From the NCBI GenBank assembly GCA_041402045.1, contig JAWKSZ010000003.1, forward strand, positions 152,898-216,897: a stretch of 64,000 nucleotides of DNA. The letters run 5' to 3'. Shown here piece after piece: positions 27,742 to 36,001 of this stretch. Position numbers and translations under genes: made by a program. The stretch's first letter is position 1, and every line of letters begins with the position of its first letter. The stretch is from JAGQRJ01 sp041402045 (GTDB lineage: Bacteria; Planctomycetota; J058). The notes beneath the pieces are model-generated. The model made no database searches. It was not told the origin of the DNA and saw nothing but the letters and a program-made list of their open reading frames with translations.

Positions 27742-29337
27742 TCAGTAGAGCCGCAGGGCACCCCGTTCCTGGGGCGCGGGGGCGAGGCGCGGCCCGAACG
27801 CGCGCCAGATCCGAGTCCAGGGCACGACGTAGGTCGTCCCGCTGTGGGGGATCCCCACGCTGACGCCGACGAGGCGCCCCGCGCGGTCGAGGACCGCGCC
27901 GCCGAGCTGGGCTGGGTCGACCGGGGCGTCGATCGAGAGCACCGATGCGTAGCCGCGGGCGGCGGTCCCGCCCGAGAAGGCCTCGCGCAGTTGCTGCGCG
28001 CGATCGAGTTGCTCGAGGAGCTCGGCCAGGGCTGCGAGGCGCAGGCGCTCGGCGAGCTTCCTCAGGCCCTCGACTGCCCCCGCGAGAGGCCCGCCTCCGC
28101 CGCCGCGCAGCCGCCTGAGGAACCCGGCGCCGACGGTGCGGGCCCGGCTGGAGACGATCCCCGCGCCGAGGGGGCCCGAGGCGCCCAAGACCTGGACCAG
28201 GGACCCGATGGGTCGGGCCGGGGCGAGTTGCACGGCGGCGAAGGGCGGCCCCTCGACCTCGAGCAGGGCCAGGTCGTCGTCGGGGCTGAGCGCCGCGACC
28301 ACGAACCGGCGACCTGCGTCCTCCAGGCGGGCACCGACCCGCAGGTCGCCGGCCAGGGTCACGGCGTGGCGAGGGTCGACCGGGGCCCAGGCGCGCGCGC
28401 CGGGCGCGACCCGGGGTGCCGGGCCCAGGAGCCCGCGCAGCGCGCGCTGTCGAGGTGTCGCCGCGGCCACCGCCACCAGCTCCCTCAGCCCCGGGCTGAA
28501 GGGCTCCGCGTCCCCCGCCGCGGGGGTCGCCGCGTCCTCGGGCTGACCCTGGACCTGGCGGCTCAGGCGCTGGGGCAGCTCCCGCGCCAGCCCGTCGGTG
28601 GCGCGGTAGAAGGCCTGGAGCACAGGGGTGCGCTCCGGGTGCAGCCGCAGCCCGGTGGGGAGCAGGATCCAGCCGGCCTCCAGCTCGGGCAGGCGGGCCT
28701 TGATTCGCGCCTCGGGGATCGTGAGCGCCTGCGCGCGCTGAATGTCCGCCGCGCCGTTGAGCCCGATCAGGCGCCCTTCGAGGTCGACCAGCGGGCCGCC
28801 GGAGTTGCCGCTGAAGATCGGCGTGTCGCTCTGCAGCGCGCCCTGGTAGTCGAAGACGCCGCTGGCCCGGCTCTGGTCCGCCTGCCCGACGACGCGCCCG
28901 AGGCTGGCCACGGCCCAGTCGTCGCCGCGGAACCCGCCCGGGAAGCCGAGGCCCAGGACCCACGTCCCCGCCCGCGGCGCGTCGCCGCGCCAGGGGAAGC
29001 AGGGCAGGGCGCTCGTGACGGCCTCCGCCGGCTCCAGCAGGGCCAGGTCCTGCCCGTAGTCGACGCCGAGCCGGCGCATGAGCCGCTCGCTGCCGTCGGC
29101 CCAGCGGCACACGGCGTAGCGCGCGCCGGCCACCACGTGGGCGTTGGTGATCACGCGCCCGCGGGGGGTGATCACTGCGCCGGAGCCGGTGCCGACCACG
29201 CCCACCACGAGCACGGTCCGCGCGCGGGCCGACTCGGCGATCGCCTGGACCTGCGCCTCGAGCGCGGCGGCGGGGGGCTCCTCAGCGATCGCTGCGCAGC
29301 AGGCGAGGCCGAGGGTCACGAGGAACGACGCGCGCAT
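27742..29337 (-). CDS. secreted trypsin-like serine protease with degenerate second protease-like domain
   Basis: About 531 residues with a signal peptide (MRASFLVTLGLACCAAIAEE). The first domain (about 30-225) has the S1C/HtrA-like triad: His in VITNAHVVAG, Asp in GQDLALLE, Ser in FSGNSGGPLVDLEGR. The second half (about 320-530) has the same overall pattern (DLALLEVEGPPFAAVQ; VLDRAGRLVGVS) but no His or Ser at the expected places, so it looks like an inactive protease fold, perhaps a binding or regulatory domain. No PDZ domain is seen. ATG 29337 is preferred because GGAGG lies 5 nt upstream; GTG 29343 is also in frame. It probably acts in periplasmic protein quality control or processing. 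Confidence 0.85.
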   Translation of the reverse strand: MRASFLVTLGLACCAAIAEEPPAAALEAQVQAIAESARARTVLVVGVVGTGSGAVITPRGRVITNAHVVAGARYAVCRWADGSERLMRRLGVDYGQDLALLEPAEAVTSALPCFPWRGDAPRAGTWVLGLGFPGGFRGDDWAVASLGRVVGQADQSRASGVFDYQGALQSDTPIFSGNSGGPLVDLEGRLIGLNGAADIQRAQALTIPEARIKARLPELEAGWILLPTGLRLHPERTPVLQAFYRATDGLARELPQRLSRQVQGQPEDAATPAAGDAEPFSPGLRELVAVAAATPRQRALRGLLGPAPRVAPGARAWAPVDPRHAVTLAGDLRVGARLEDAGRRFVVAALSPDDDLALLEVEGPPFAAVQLAPARPIGSLVQVLGASGPLGAGIVSSRARTVGAGFLRRLRGGGGGPLAGAVEGLRKLAERLRLAALAELLEQLDRAQQLREAFSGGTAARGYASVLSIDAPVDPAQLGGAVLDRAGRLVGVSVGIPHSGTTYVVPWTRIWRAFGPRLAPAPQERGALRLY

Positions 29338-29391
29338 GGGCACCTCCCGGGGACGTGTTACGCGGTCCAGCGCCGGGCGTTTGCCCCCGGC

Positions 29392-31092
29392 TCAGGTGCG
29401 GCGCAGGGCCACCACCGTGAGGTCGTCATGCTGGGGCCCCGGGCTGAAAGCGGTGACCGCGTGCATGACCCGGTCGACCACCGCCGCGGGGCTCGTGTCG
29501 GGGCCGCGGACCGCCGCGCCCAGGCGCTCGAGGCCGAACTCCTCGCCGCTGGGCGAGGGCGCCTCGGTCGCCCCGTCGGTGTAGAGCACGATCACGTCCC
29601 CGGGTTGGAGCACCAGCGCGCGCTCTTGGAGGCGGGCCTCGATGTCCGGCGCCAGCCCCAGGACCACGCCCCCCGCGCGCATGAACTCGAGCTGGCCGGT
29701 GCTCGGGCGGTAGAACACGAGGTGTTCGTGGCCGGCGCCCGTGAACAGGAGCTCGCCCGTGCCCTCGTCGTAGCGCAGGAGGAGCATGGACACGAACAGC
29801 CCAGGCTCGAGGTCGCGGCTGAGGTGCCGGTTCATGCGGCCCAGGATCTCGCTCGTGCGCAGGTGGGTGTCGGCGAGGGCGTGCAGCAGCGAGTGCACCG
29901 TGCCCATCACGAGCCCGGCGCCGACGCCCTTCCCGGCGACGTCGCCGATCGACACGATGAGCTCCTGCCGCGGCTCCTTGCGCTTGAAGAAGTCGTAGAG
30001 GTCGCCGCCCACGGTGCGCGCGGGCTGGGTGCGGCCGGCGAGCTCGAGCCCCCGCACCGGCGGCAGGTGCTGGGGGAGGAAGCGCCGCTGGATCTGGGAC
30101 GCGATGCGCAGCTCCTCCTCCAGGCGCTCGCGCCCGGCGATCTCCTGCATCAGCCGCGCGTTGGCCAGGGCGATCCCGGCCAGGTCGCCGAAGGCGCCCA
30201 CGAGCTCGACCACCTCGCCGTTGTCGGCGAAGGGATCGACCTCGGGCTCGTCGAGGTAGACCACCCCCAGGACCTCCTCTTGCGCGCTGAAGGGCACACA
30301 GAGGATCGACTTCAGGCGCATGTTGACCACGGACATGAACTGCCCGAGGTGCTCGTCGCCGGCCGCGTCCTGGCTGAGCACGGGGCGGCGCTGGGCGATG
30401 GCCTCGCGCACGATCTGCTGCGAGAGCCGCGAGGAGCCCGCGGCGTCGTCGAACCCGGCGGCCTGCTCGCTGCGCGCGACCTGGAGCTTGAGCTGGTCGT
30501 CCTCGTTCAGGATCAGGAACCCGCTCTTGGAGGGGACGAGGGAGAGCACGGCGTCCAGGATCCGCCCGAGCAGCGGCTCGATCTCGTGCTCGAGGTTGAT
30601 CGCGCAGGCGACCTCGGCCAGCTTCTGCCAGCGCTGATCGCCGCCGCGCCGCTGCTTCTTGACCTTGATCGTCCCGCTGTGGCCGGACTCCATGCCCGCC
30701 GGGGCGGCCACCGCGGCGGGCACGGCCCGCGGCACGGGGCGGGCCGGCTCCGACGCGGCGGGCGGGCGCAGCTCGGCCAGCGACAGGGCCTGCGCGCCGG
30801 CGCGGGCGCGGTAGGTGAGCACCGAGCCCCCGACCCGGACCTGGTCGCCCTCGACGAGCACCTTGTCCATGATCGAGACGCCGTTGACCACGGTCCCGTT
30901 GCGGCTGTCGCGGTCGCGGATCACGAACCCCAGGGGGTCTCGCCGCTCGATGGAGAAGTGATACCGCGAGACGTTCATGTCGCGCAGGCTGATCACGTTG
31001 TCTTCGGCGCGGCCGACCGTGATCAGGTCTGCGTCGAGGGCGACCTCGAACGGAGGTCGGCCGGGCATGGACACGACCACACTTGCAGGCAT
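29392..31092 (-). CDS. FHA-GAF-PP2C (SpoIIE/RsbU-type) protein phosphatase
   Basis: A 566-residue cytosolic signalling protein. The FHA domain (about 20-95) has TVGRAEDNVISLRDMNVSRY and RDSRNGTVVNG. A Pro/Ala linker and a GAF domain (about 165-320) follow, with FLILNEDDQLKLQVARSEQA and VPFSAQEEVLGVVYLDEPE. The C-terminal PP2C-like phosphatase (about 345-566) has RTVGGDLYDFF, SIGDVAGKGVGAGLVMG, LYTDGATEA and HDDLTVVAL, which supply the metal-binding Asp residues. By analogy it dephosphorylates an anti-sigma-antagonist or another phosphoprotein; none is encoded nearby. The start ATG 31092 carries a leaderless-type promoter and no Shine-Dalgarno. Confidence 0.93.
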   Translation of the reverse strand: MPASVVVSMPGRPPFEVALDADLITVGRAEDNVISLRDMNVSRYHFSIERRDPLGFVIRDRDSRNGTVVNGVSIMDKVLVEGDQVRVGGSVLTYRARAGAQALSLAELRPPAASEPARPVPRAVPAAVAAPAGMESGHSGTIKVKKQRRGGDQRWQKLAEVACAINLEHEIEPLLGRILDAVLSLVPSKSGFLILNEDDQLKLQVARSEQAAGFDDAAGSSRLSQQIVREAIAQRRPVLSQDAAGDEHLGQFMSVVNMRLKSILCVPFSAQEEVLGVVYLDEPEVDPFADNGEVVELVGAFGDLAGIALANARLMQEIAGRERLEEELRIASQIQRRFLPQHLPPVRGLELAGRTQPARTVGGDLYDFFKRKEPRQELIVSIGDVAGKGVGAGLVMGTVHSLLHALADTHLRTSEILGRMNRHLSRDLEPGLFVSMLLLRYDEGTGELLFTGAGHEHLVFYRPSTGQLEFMRAGGVVLGLAPDIEARLQERALVLQPGDVIVLYTDGATEAPSPSGEEFGLERLGAAVRGPDTSPAAVVDRVMHAVTAFSPGPQHDDLTVVALRRT

Positions 31093-31104
31093 GGGGGGAT
31101 GCTA
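31093..31104 (-). promoter_or_regulatory. leaderless-type -10 box of the FHA-GAF-PP2C gene
   Basis: On the minus strand TAGCAT is followed by six C and the ATG at 31092. Confidence 0.6.
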
Positions 31105-31126
31105 CCCGGTCCCTCGGGCCCGCGCC

Positions 31127-32392
31127 TCACTTCAGGGGCAGGACGGCCCGCAGCGCCGGCGCCGCCTTGGCGGCCCGGTTGGCGCGTCCCGGCAGCGCGG
31201 CGCCATTGAGCACCACAGTGTGGTGCGCGTTCCCCAGCCCGCTGAGCGCGCCGACCTCGAAGGTCGAGTGGTGCACCTCGCCCATGAAGCTCAGGTCTCC
31301 CTGGCTCACGACGGTGCAGTGGTGCAGCTCGCTCATGGCGCTGATCGAGCCCTTGCTCACCAGCAGGGTGTGGTGCATGTCGCCGGCCAGCGAGACGCTG
31401 CCGCCCGCGATGATCACGCAGTGGGACGCCTCCCCCGAGATCTGCACGTCCCCCGAGCACACGACCAGGCAGTGGCTGAGGGAGCCCGTGACGGTCAGCG
31501 TCGAGGTCGTGATCCGCGTGTGGTGCAGGTCGTCGGTCACGATCAGGCCCTGCGGCCCCTTCGCCAGGAGCGCGCCGTCGGGCACGGTGCCGCTGACCGA
31601 CTGGCCGCTGGCCTTCTCCGCCGCCGTCCGCAGGGCCTCGACGTTGCGCACGAGCGGGGCGAGGTCCGCGTTCGCGCCGGCGCCCACGAGCTGCGCCAGG
31701 TCGACCGGCGCCCGAGACACGGGCTCCTCCACCGCCCGCGGCTCGTCGGGCTCCTCGACCTCGAGGGGCTCCTCCACCTCCAGGGGCTCTTCGGCGGGGG
31801 CGAGGGTCGAGCCCGGCTCCCGCGCCGGCGCGTCCAGCACGAGGGTCCGGGTGATGGAGGTCCCTGGGGCCTCGATCCGCTCCTCGAACTTCACGGGCCC
31901 CACGCCGCGGGCGTAGTAGACCTTGACCTGCACGGTGGTGGCCGGCGACTTCACCGCCGCGGAGACCGGGACGGCGTCGAAGGCGCCGGCCGGGGTCTCG
32001 ACGCGCTCGACCGCGCCCACGGTGTAGGCCTCGACCCGGAGCGTGCCCGCCTCGACCCGCTTCGCGCCCTGCTCGGGGTCGGCGAAGTTGGCCGGGAGCA
32101 GGATCCGCTCGTCGGTCGACCGGTGCACCACGATGCGGTCGGCGTCCGCGGAGACCACCGCGCGACCCTCTTCCCCGCGCCAGCCCAGGACGAAGGCCGG
32201 CTGCCCGTCGACCTGTGTGGCCTTCAGGACCTCGAGGGTGGCGCTCCCTTGCTGGGAGCTCTGAGCGCCGGCGGTGCGGACCTCTTCGCTCTGGCGGTAG
32301 GTCCAGCGCTTGCCGGCCTCCAAGGGGAGGTAGGTCTGCGCCTGGGCCAGCGGGGCCAGGGCGAGGGCTAGGGCGACGATCGAACGCGACAT
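31127..32392 (-). CDS. secreted protein with seven-repeat histidine ladder
   Basis: A 421-residue protein with a signal peptide (MSRSIVALALALAPLAQAQT). The N-terminal domain (about 20-190, starting YLPLEAGKRWTYR) is a beta-rich domain common in secreted proteins. An acidic EEPLEVEEPLEVEEPDEP linker follows. The C-terminal region (about 285-397) holds seven repeats of 16-17 residues, each with [HS]H followed by a strand such as TLLVSKGS or CVIIAGGS. The second His falls at 291, 307, 324, 341, 358, 375 and 391. This looks like a beta-solenoid with one stacked His column, and an extra His in four or five repeats, which would suit metal binding. I know of no family with this exact motif. Position 32392 is an ATG with GAGAGAAGG upstream. 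Confidence 0.8.
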   Translation of the reverse strand: MSRSIVALALALAPLAQAQTYLPLEAGKRWTYRQSEEVRTAGAQSSQQGSATLEVLKATQVDGQPAFVLGWRGEEGRAVVSADADRIVVHRSTDERILLPANFADPEQGAKRVEAGTLRVEAYTVGAVERVETPAGAFDAVPVSAAVKSPATTVQVKVYYARGVGPVKFEERIEAPGTSITRTLVLDAPAREPGSTLAPAEEPLEVEEPLEVEEPDEPRAVEEPVSRAPVDLAQLVGAGANADLAPLVRNVEALRTAAEKASGQSVSGTVPDGALLAKGPQGLIVTDDLHHTRITTSTLTVTGSLSHCLVVCSGDVQISGEASHCVIIAGGSVSLAGDMHHTLLVSKGSISAMSELHHCTVVSQGDLSFMGEVHHSTFEVGALSGLGNAHHTVVLNGAALPGRANRAAKAAPALRAVLPLK

Positions 32393-32479
32393 GGGGCCTT
32401 CTCTCTACCGCGCAACGCTCGACGCATGGTAGCGCTCACGCCGCGCGGTGGGGAGCAGGCCCACCGCCGCCGAAGATCC

Positions 32480-32707
32480 CTACAGGGTCTTCCAGGGATG
32501 CGCGGGGGTCTCGATCAGGGGCTGCGCGTGCGCCTGGAGCAGGAGCGTCGGGTCGCTCTCCAGTTGCCGCAGTCCCAGGCGCAACGCCGCGCGAATGATC
32601 GCAGAGCGCTTCAAAGGGAGGCTCTCGCTGATCCGTTCGATCTGCTCGACGTCGGGGTCCGCGACGCGCAGGGTCACCTGCTGCACGAGGGCGTTCGAGT
32701 TATCCAT
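32480..32707 (-). CDS. ribbon-helix-helix (CopG-like) DNA-binding protein, no partner toxin
   Basis: A 75-residue protein beginning MDNSNALVQQVTLRVADPDV. The short strand QVTLRVAD followed by two helices (EQIERISESLPLKRSAIIRA, ALRLGLRQLE) fits the ribbon-helix-helix fold of CopG/ParD/MetJ repressors. ATG 32707 has AGGAGA 5 nt upstream. Such proteins are often antitoxins, but neither flank carries a toxin-like gene; the neighbours are the histidine-ladder gene and an RND pump. It could be a small autoregulated repressor acting on one of them. The DNA site is not identifiable. Confidence 0.7.
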   Translation of the reverse strand: MDNSNALVQQVTLRVADPDVEQIERISESLPLKRSAIIRAALRLGLRQLESDPTLLLQAHAQPLIETPAHPWKTL

Positions 32708-32781
32708 GGCGTCTCCTGTAAAGCTACATGAGCGGTAGGGCAAAATGCCCGGGGTGCTCGTTCGAGACGCGTCACAACTGC

Positions 32782-35700
32782 TTAGGACTCGGTGAGTGCC
32801 GTGGGCTGCGTGGCGCGCTCACGCTTTACACTGCGATTCGCGTGCCGCGGCAGGAGGCGCAGGAGGAGGGCCGTCAGGTCCTCGATGTACGTGTACCAGA
32901 CCGGGAGCCCGATCAGGGTGAACACGGTGCTGGTTGCGAGGCCTCCGATCACGGCGATCGCGAGGCTGTCGATGTACGCGCCGGCCACGGTGGGGCCGGT
33001 GAAACCCAGGGGCACCAGCCCGACGAGGGTCGAGACCGCGGTCATGAGCACGGGGCGTAGGCGGTCGCTGCAGCCGTCGAGCAACGCGTCGACGCGCGAC
33101 CGATCCCGACGCAACGCGTTGACGTGGTCGACCATCACGATCCCGTTGTTGACCACGATCCCGACCAGAATGATCACGCCTATGAACGCCACCGCGTCGA
33201 GCTCGTGGCCCTGGCCCCACAGCGCCCAGAACGCGCCGCTGAAGGCCAACGGCAAGGTGATCACGATCGCCAGCGGCTGCGAGAACGACTCGAACAGCGC
33301 GGCCATGAGCAGGATCACCACCGCCAGCGAGAGCAGCACGCCGCGCATCATGGTCTGCATCACGTCGTCGCGATCCCGGCCCCAGCGGCCCCAACTCCAC
33401 GAGGTCCCGGGGGGGAAGCGATACCCCTCCAGCGCCGCCTGGACCCGGGCCTGGCCTTCGTCCGCGGTCACCGCCTTGTCGAACTCGATCCCGAGCCGCG
33501 CGCTGGTCTTGCGGTCCTGACGGCGCACGCTCGGCGGAACGGTGGCGAACTCGAAGTCGGCGACCGTCGCCAGGGGGACCACGATCCCCTTGGGGGTCGG
33601 CACCGGGAGCGCATACAGGGCCGCGAGGTCGGTGCGCGCGGTGCGCGCGTCGGGGGCGACCATGAAGGTCAGCTCCCCCTCCTCGGCGACGTAGGGGCGC
33701 AGGGTCTGACCGCGGAAGGAGAACGCGATCACGCGCCCCACGGCGTCGGGGTCGAGGCCCACCCGGCGCGCCGCGTCCAGGTGCAGCTTGACCCGCACCT
33801 CCCGCTGGCCGTCGTCCTCCGGCGTGCGCACGTCGATCACGTCGGGGAGCACCTTCAGCTCGCGCCCGATCGCGATCGCCAGCTCCTGCAGGGCCTCGGG
33901 GTCCTCGCCGTGCACCGTGACGTGCACGAGGTTCGCGCCGTCGCCGCGGCCGTGGCGCATGTCCCACATGCGCTCGCCGACGCTGAGCTTGACGCCTGGG
34001 ATCTGGGGCAGGTCGTCGCGCAGCTTCTGGCGCAGGGCGTCGACCGAGGCGTCGTCGGTGCGGTCGGGGGGCAGGTAGATCATGGACATGCTGCCCATGC
34101 GCTCGGAATACCAGGAGTAGACGTTCTCGTAGCCGAGGTCGGCCTTGTGCTCTGCGAGCCAGGCCTCGACGGTGTCCACGTAGCCCTCGAGCACCTCCTT
34201 CTGCGCCGCGTGCTGCACGGTGTAGTTGACCCGCACCGCCCGCTGGCGCATGCGCGGCTCACCGGACTTCTCCAGCTTGGAGAGGGGGTAGACCGCGCTC
34301 GCGGCGAGGGCGATCAGGAGCGCCAGCGTCCAGGTGCGGTGGGCAAGGGTCCACTGCAGGACCCTGCGGTAGCGGGGCAGGAGGAAGCCCAGCACGCGGC
34401 CGTGGTCCTGGGGCACCTCCTCGTCGATCCGCGCGGCGCAGAGCGGGATGAAGGTCAGCGAGAGCAAGAGCGAGCAGGCCACCGTCAGGCAGATCGCGAG
34501 GGCCACGCCGCCCATGTAGATCGTGAGCGTGCTGGTGGGGGTCACCAGCAGCCAGCTCCACACGATCACCGTCGTCGCGGTCGAGGCGACCACCGCCATG
34601 AGCACCTGGCGCGTGCCCTCGCGGGCGGCCTGCAGCGGGGGCTCGCCGGCGGCGCGCAGGCGGTAGATGTTCTCGGCGACGACCACCGCGTTGTCGACGA
34701 GCATGCCCACCCCGAGCATGAGCCCCAGGAGCGTCAGCACGTTCAGGTCCTGGCCCAGGAGGTAGAGCCCGCCCGCCGCGACCAGGAGCGAGAACGGGAT
34801 CGCCATGGCCACGATCAAGGTCGTGCGCCAGGAGCGCAGGAAGAACAGGAGCACGCACACGGCGAGCAGTCCGCCGATCAGCCCCGCGTCGCGGAGCCCG
34901 CGCAGCGAGTTGAGGATCTCCTCGGCGGCGTCCTGCCAGATCAGGAAGTTGATCCCGTGCACGGCGGGGTCCTCCTGGATCTCGTCCAGGCGCCGCTTGA
35001 TCCGGTCCACGGTCTCCACGGTGTTCGCCCGCGGCTCCTTGTAGACGTCGATCCCCACCGCGAACTTCCGGTCGAGGTGCCGCCCGTAGTCGAGGCGCGG
35101 CTGGGCCCGGGTCACCCGCGCGACCTCGCGCAGCTGCAGCCCGCGCCGGAGCTGGAGCTGCTCCAGCGCGCTGATGTCGCGGAAGCGGCTCCACACGCTC
35201 ACGTCGAGCCGGCGCTGGGCCCGCAGCGCGCCCAGGTCCAGGTCGAGGTTGTTGGCCTCGAGGTCGGCCACGACCTCCTCTACCGTGATCCCGTGGCGGC
35301 GCATGGCCGGGACGTCGAGCTGGACCCGGACCTCCTGGGGTTCGACGCCGTAGAGGTCGACCCGGGCCACCCCGCGCACCCGCTCGAGGGGCTGGCGGAT
35401 CGCGCGGTCGAGCAGCGGCCAGGACTGGCTCAGGTCGCGCTCGGCGGAGATCCGGCCCTGGAGGATCGCGCCGCTGGCGGGGGTCGAGACGTCGCCCTCG
35501 ACCTTCACGTAGCGCACCTCGCGGGGGAGCTCGCCGCGGGCGCGCTCGACGGCCTCGCGGACCTCGAGCCGCAGCAGGTCCGGATCCTCGTCCCAGCCGA
35601 AGCGCACCTCGAGGGACCCGCGCCCCGACTGGGCGCGGCTGGTGAGCTCGGTGATCCCGGGGATCGTCGAGATCTCCGCCTCCAGCGGACGCACCAGGCG

Positions 35701-35886
35701 GTCGAGGACCTCGAGCGGTTGCCCCCCCGGATAGTTCGCCTCGACGTCGACCTCGGGCTCCTTGACGATGGGCATGAAGCCCAGGGGGAGCTCGAACAGC
35801 GCAGCGGTGCCCAGCACCATGCAGCTCACGAGGAGCATCAGCGTGGCGACGGGGCGGTCGATCGGGAGGTCAGCGAGCTTGCGCAC
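32782..35886 (-). CDS. RND-family (AcrB/CzcA-type) efflux transporter
   Basis: A 1,034-residue inner-membrane proton-driven pump. Twelve membrane helices are expected, split 1 + 6 / 1 + 5 around two porter domains. The N-terminus VRKLADLPIDRPVATLMLLV, TM4 (LLGLMLGVGMLVDNAVVVAE) and TM10-12 (FIGVIILVGIVVNNGIVMVD) are typical; TM4 has Asp-Asn where AcrB has Asp-Asp, a common variant. GTG 35886 has GAGG about 8 nt upstream and a TAGGAT box further up. No membrane-fusion or outer-membrane partner lies next to it, so it must use components from elsewhere. Substrates cannot be predicted. It is divergent from the phosphodiesterase gene. Confidence 0.95.
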   Translation of the reverse strand: MRKLADLPIDRPVATLMLLVSCMVLGTAALFELPLGFMPIVKEPEVDVEANYPGGQPLEVLDRLVRPLEAEISTIPGITELTSRAQSGRGSLEVRFGWDEDPDLLRLEVREAVERARGELPREVRYVKVEGDVSTPASGAILQGRISAERDLSQSWPLLDRAIRQPLERVRGVARVDLYGVEPQEVRVQLDVPAMRRHGITVEEVVADLEANNLDLDLGALRAQRRLDVSVWSRFRDISALEQLQLRRGLQLREVARVTRAQPRLDYGRHLDRKFAVGIDVYKEPRANTVETVDRIKRRLDEIQEDPAVHGINFLIWQDAAEEILNSLRGLRDAGLIGGLLAVCVLLFFLRSWRTTLIVAMAIPFSLLVAAGGLYLLGQDLNVLTLLGLMLGVGMLVDNAVVVAENIYRLRAAGEPPLQAAREGTRQVLMAVVASTATTVIVWSWLLVTPTSTLTIYMGGVALAICLTVACSLLLSLTFIPLCAARIDEEVPQDHGRVLGFLLPRYRRVLQWTLAHRTWTLALLIALAASAVYPLSKLEKSGEPRMRQRAVRVNYTVQHAAQKEVLEGYVDTVEAWLAEHKADLGYENVYSWYSERMGSMSMIYLPPDRTDDASVDALRQKLRDDLPQIPGVKLSVGERMWDMRHGRGDGANLVHVTVHGEDPEALQELAIAIGRELKVLPDVIDVRTPEDDGQREVRVKLHLDAARRVGLDPDAVGRVIAFSFRGQTLRPYVAEEGELTFMVAPDARTARTDLAALYALPVPTPKGIVVPLATVADFEFATVPPSVRRQDRKTSARLGIEFDKAVTADEGQARVQAALEGYRFPPGTSWSWGRWGRDRDDVMQTMMRGVLLSLAVVILLMAALFESFSQPLAIVITLPLAFSGAFWALWGQGHELDAVAFIGVIILVGIVVNNGIVMVDHVNALRRDRSRVDALLDGCSDRLRPVLMTAVSTLVGLVPLGFTGPTVAGAYIDSLAIAVIGGLATSTVFTLIGLPVWYTYIEDLTALLLRLLPRHANRSVKRERATQPTALTES

Positions 35887-35988
35887 GGGGGAGCCTCGAG
35901 GTCGGGATCCTACCCCAGCCCGCGCCAGGGACCCTGTCGGAAGCCCGTAAACTCCTGCCCCGCTTCCCCGGGCGCGGGCGGGATCCAG

Positions 35989-36001
35989 TAGACTCGGCGC
36001 C
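35989..36001 (+). promoter_or_regulatory. leaderless-type -10 box of the phosphodiesterase gene
   Basis: TAGACT followed by 7 nt and GTG at 36002; no Shine-Dalgarno. Confidence 0.55.

Noticed and set aside
32480..32707. Toxin-antitoxin pair around the ribbon-helix-helix protein
   Set aside because: No toxin-like gene lies on either side; the neighbours are an RND pump and a secreted histidine-ladder protein.
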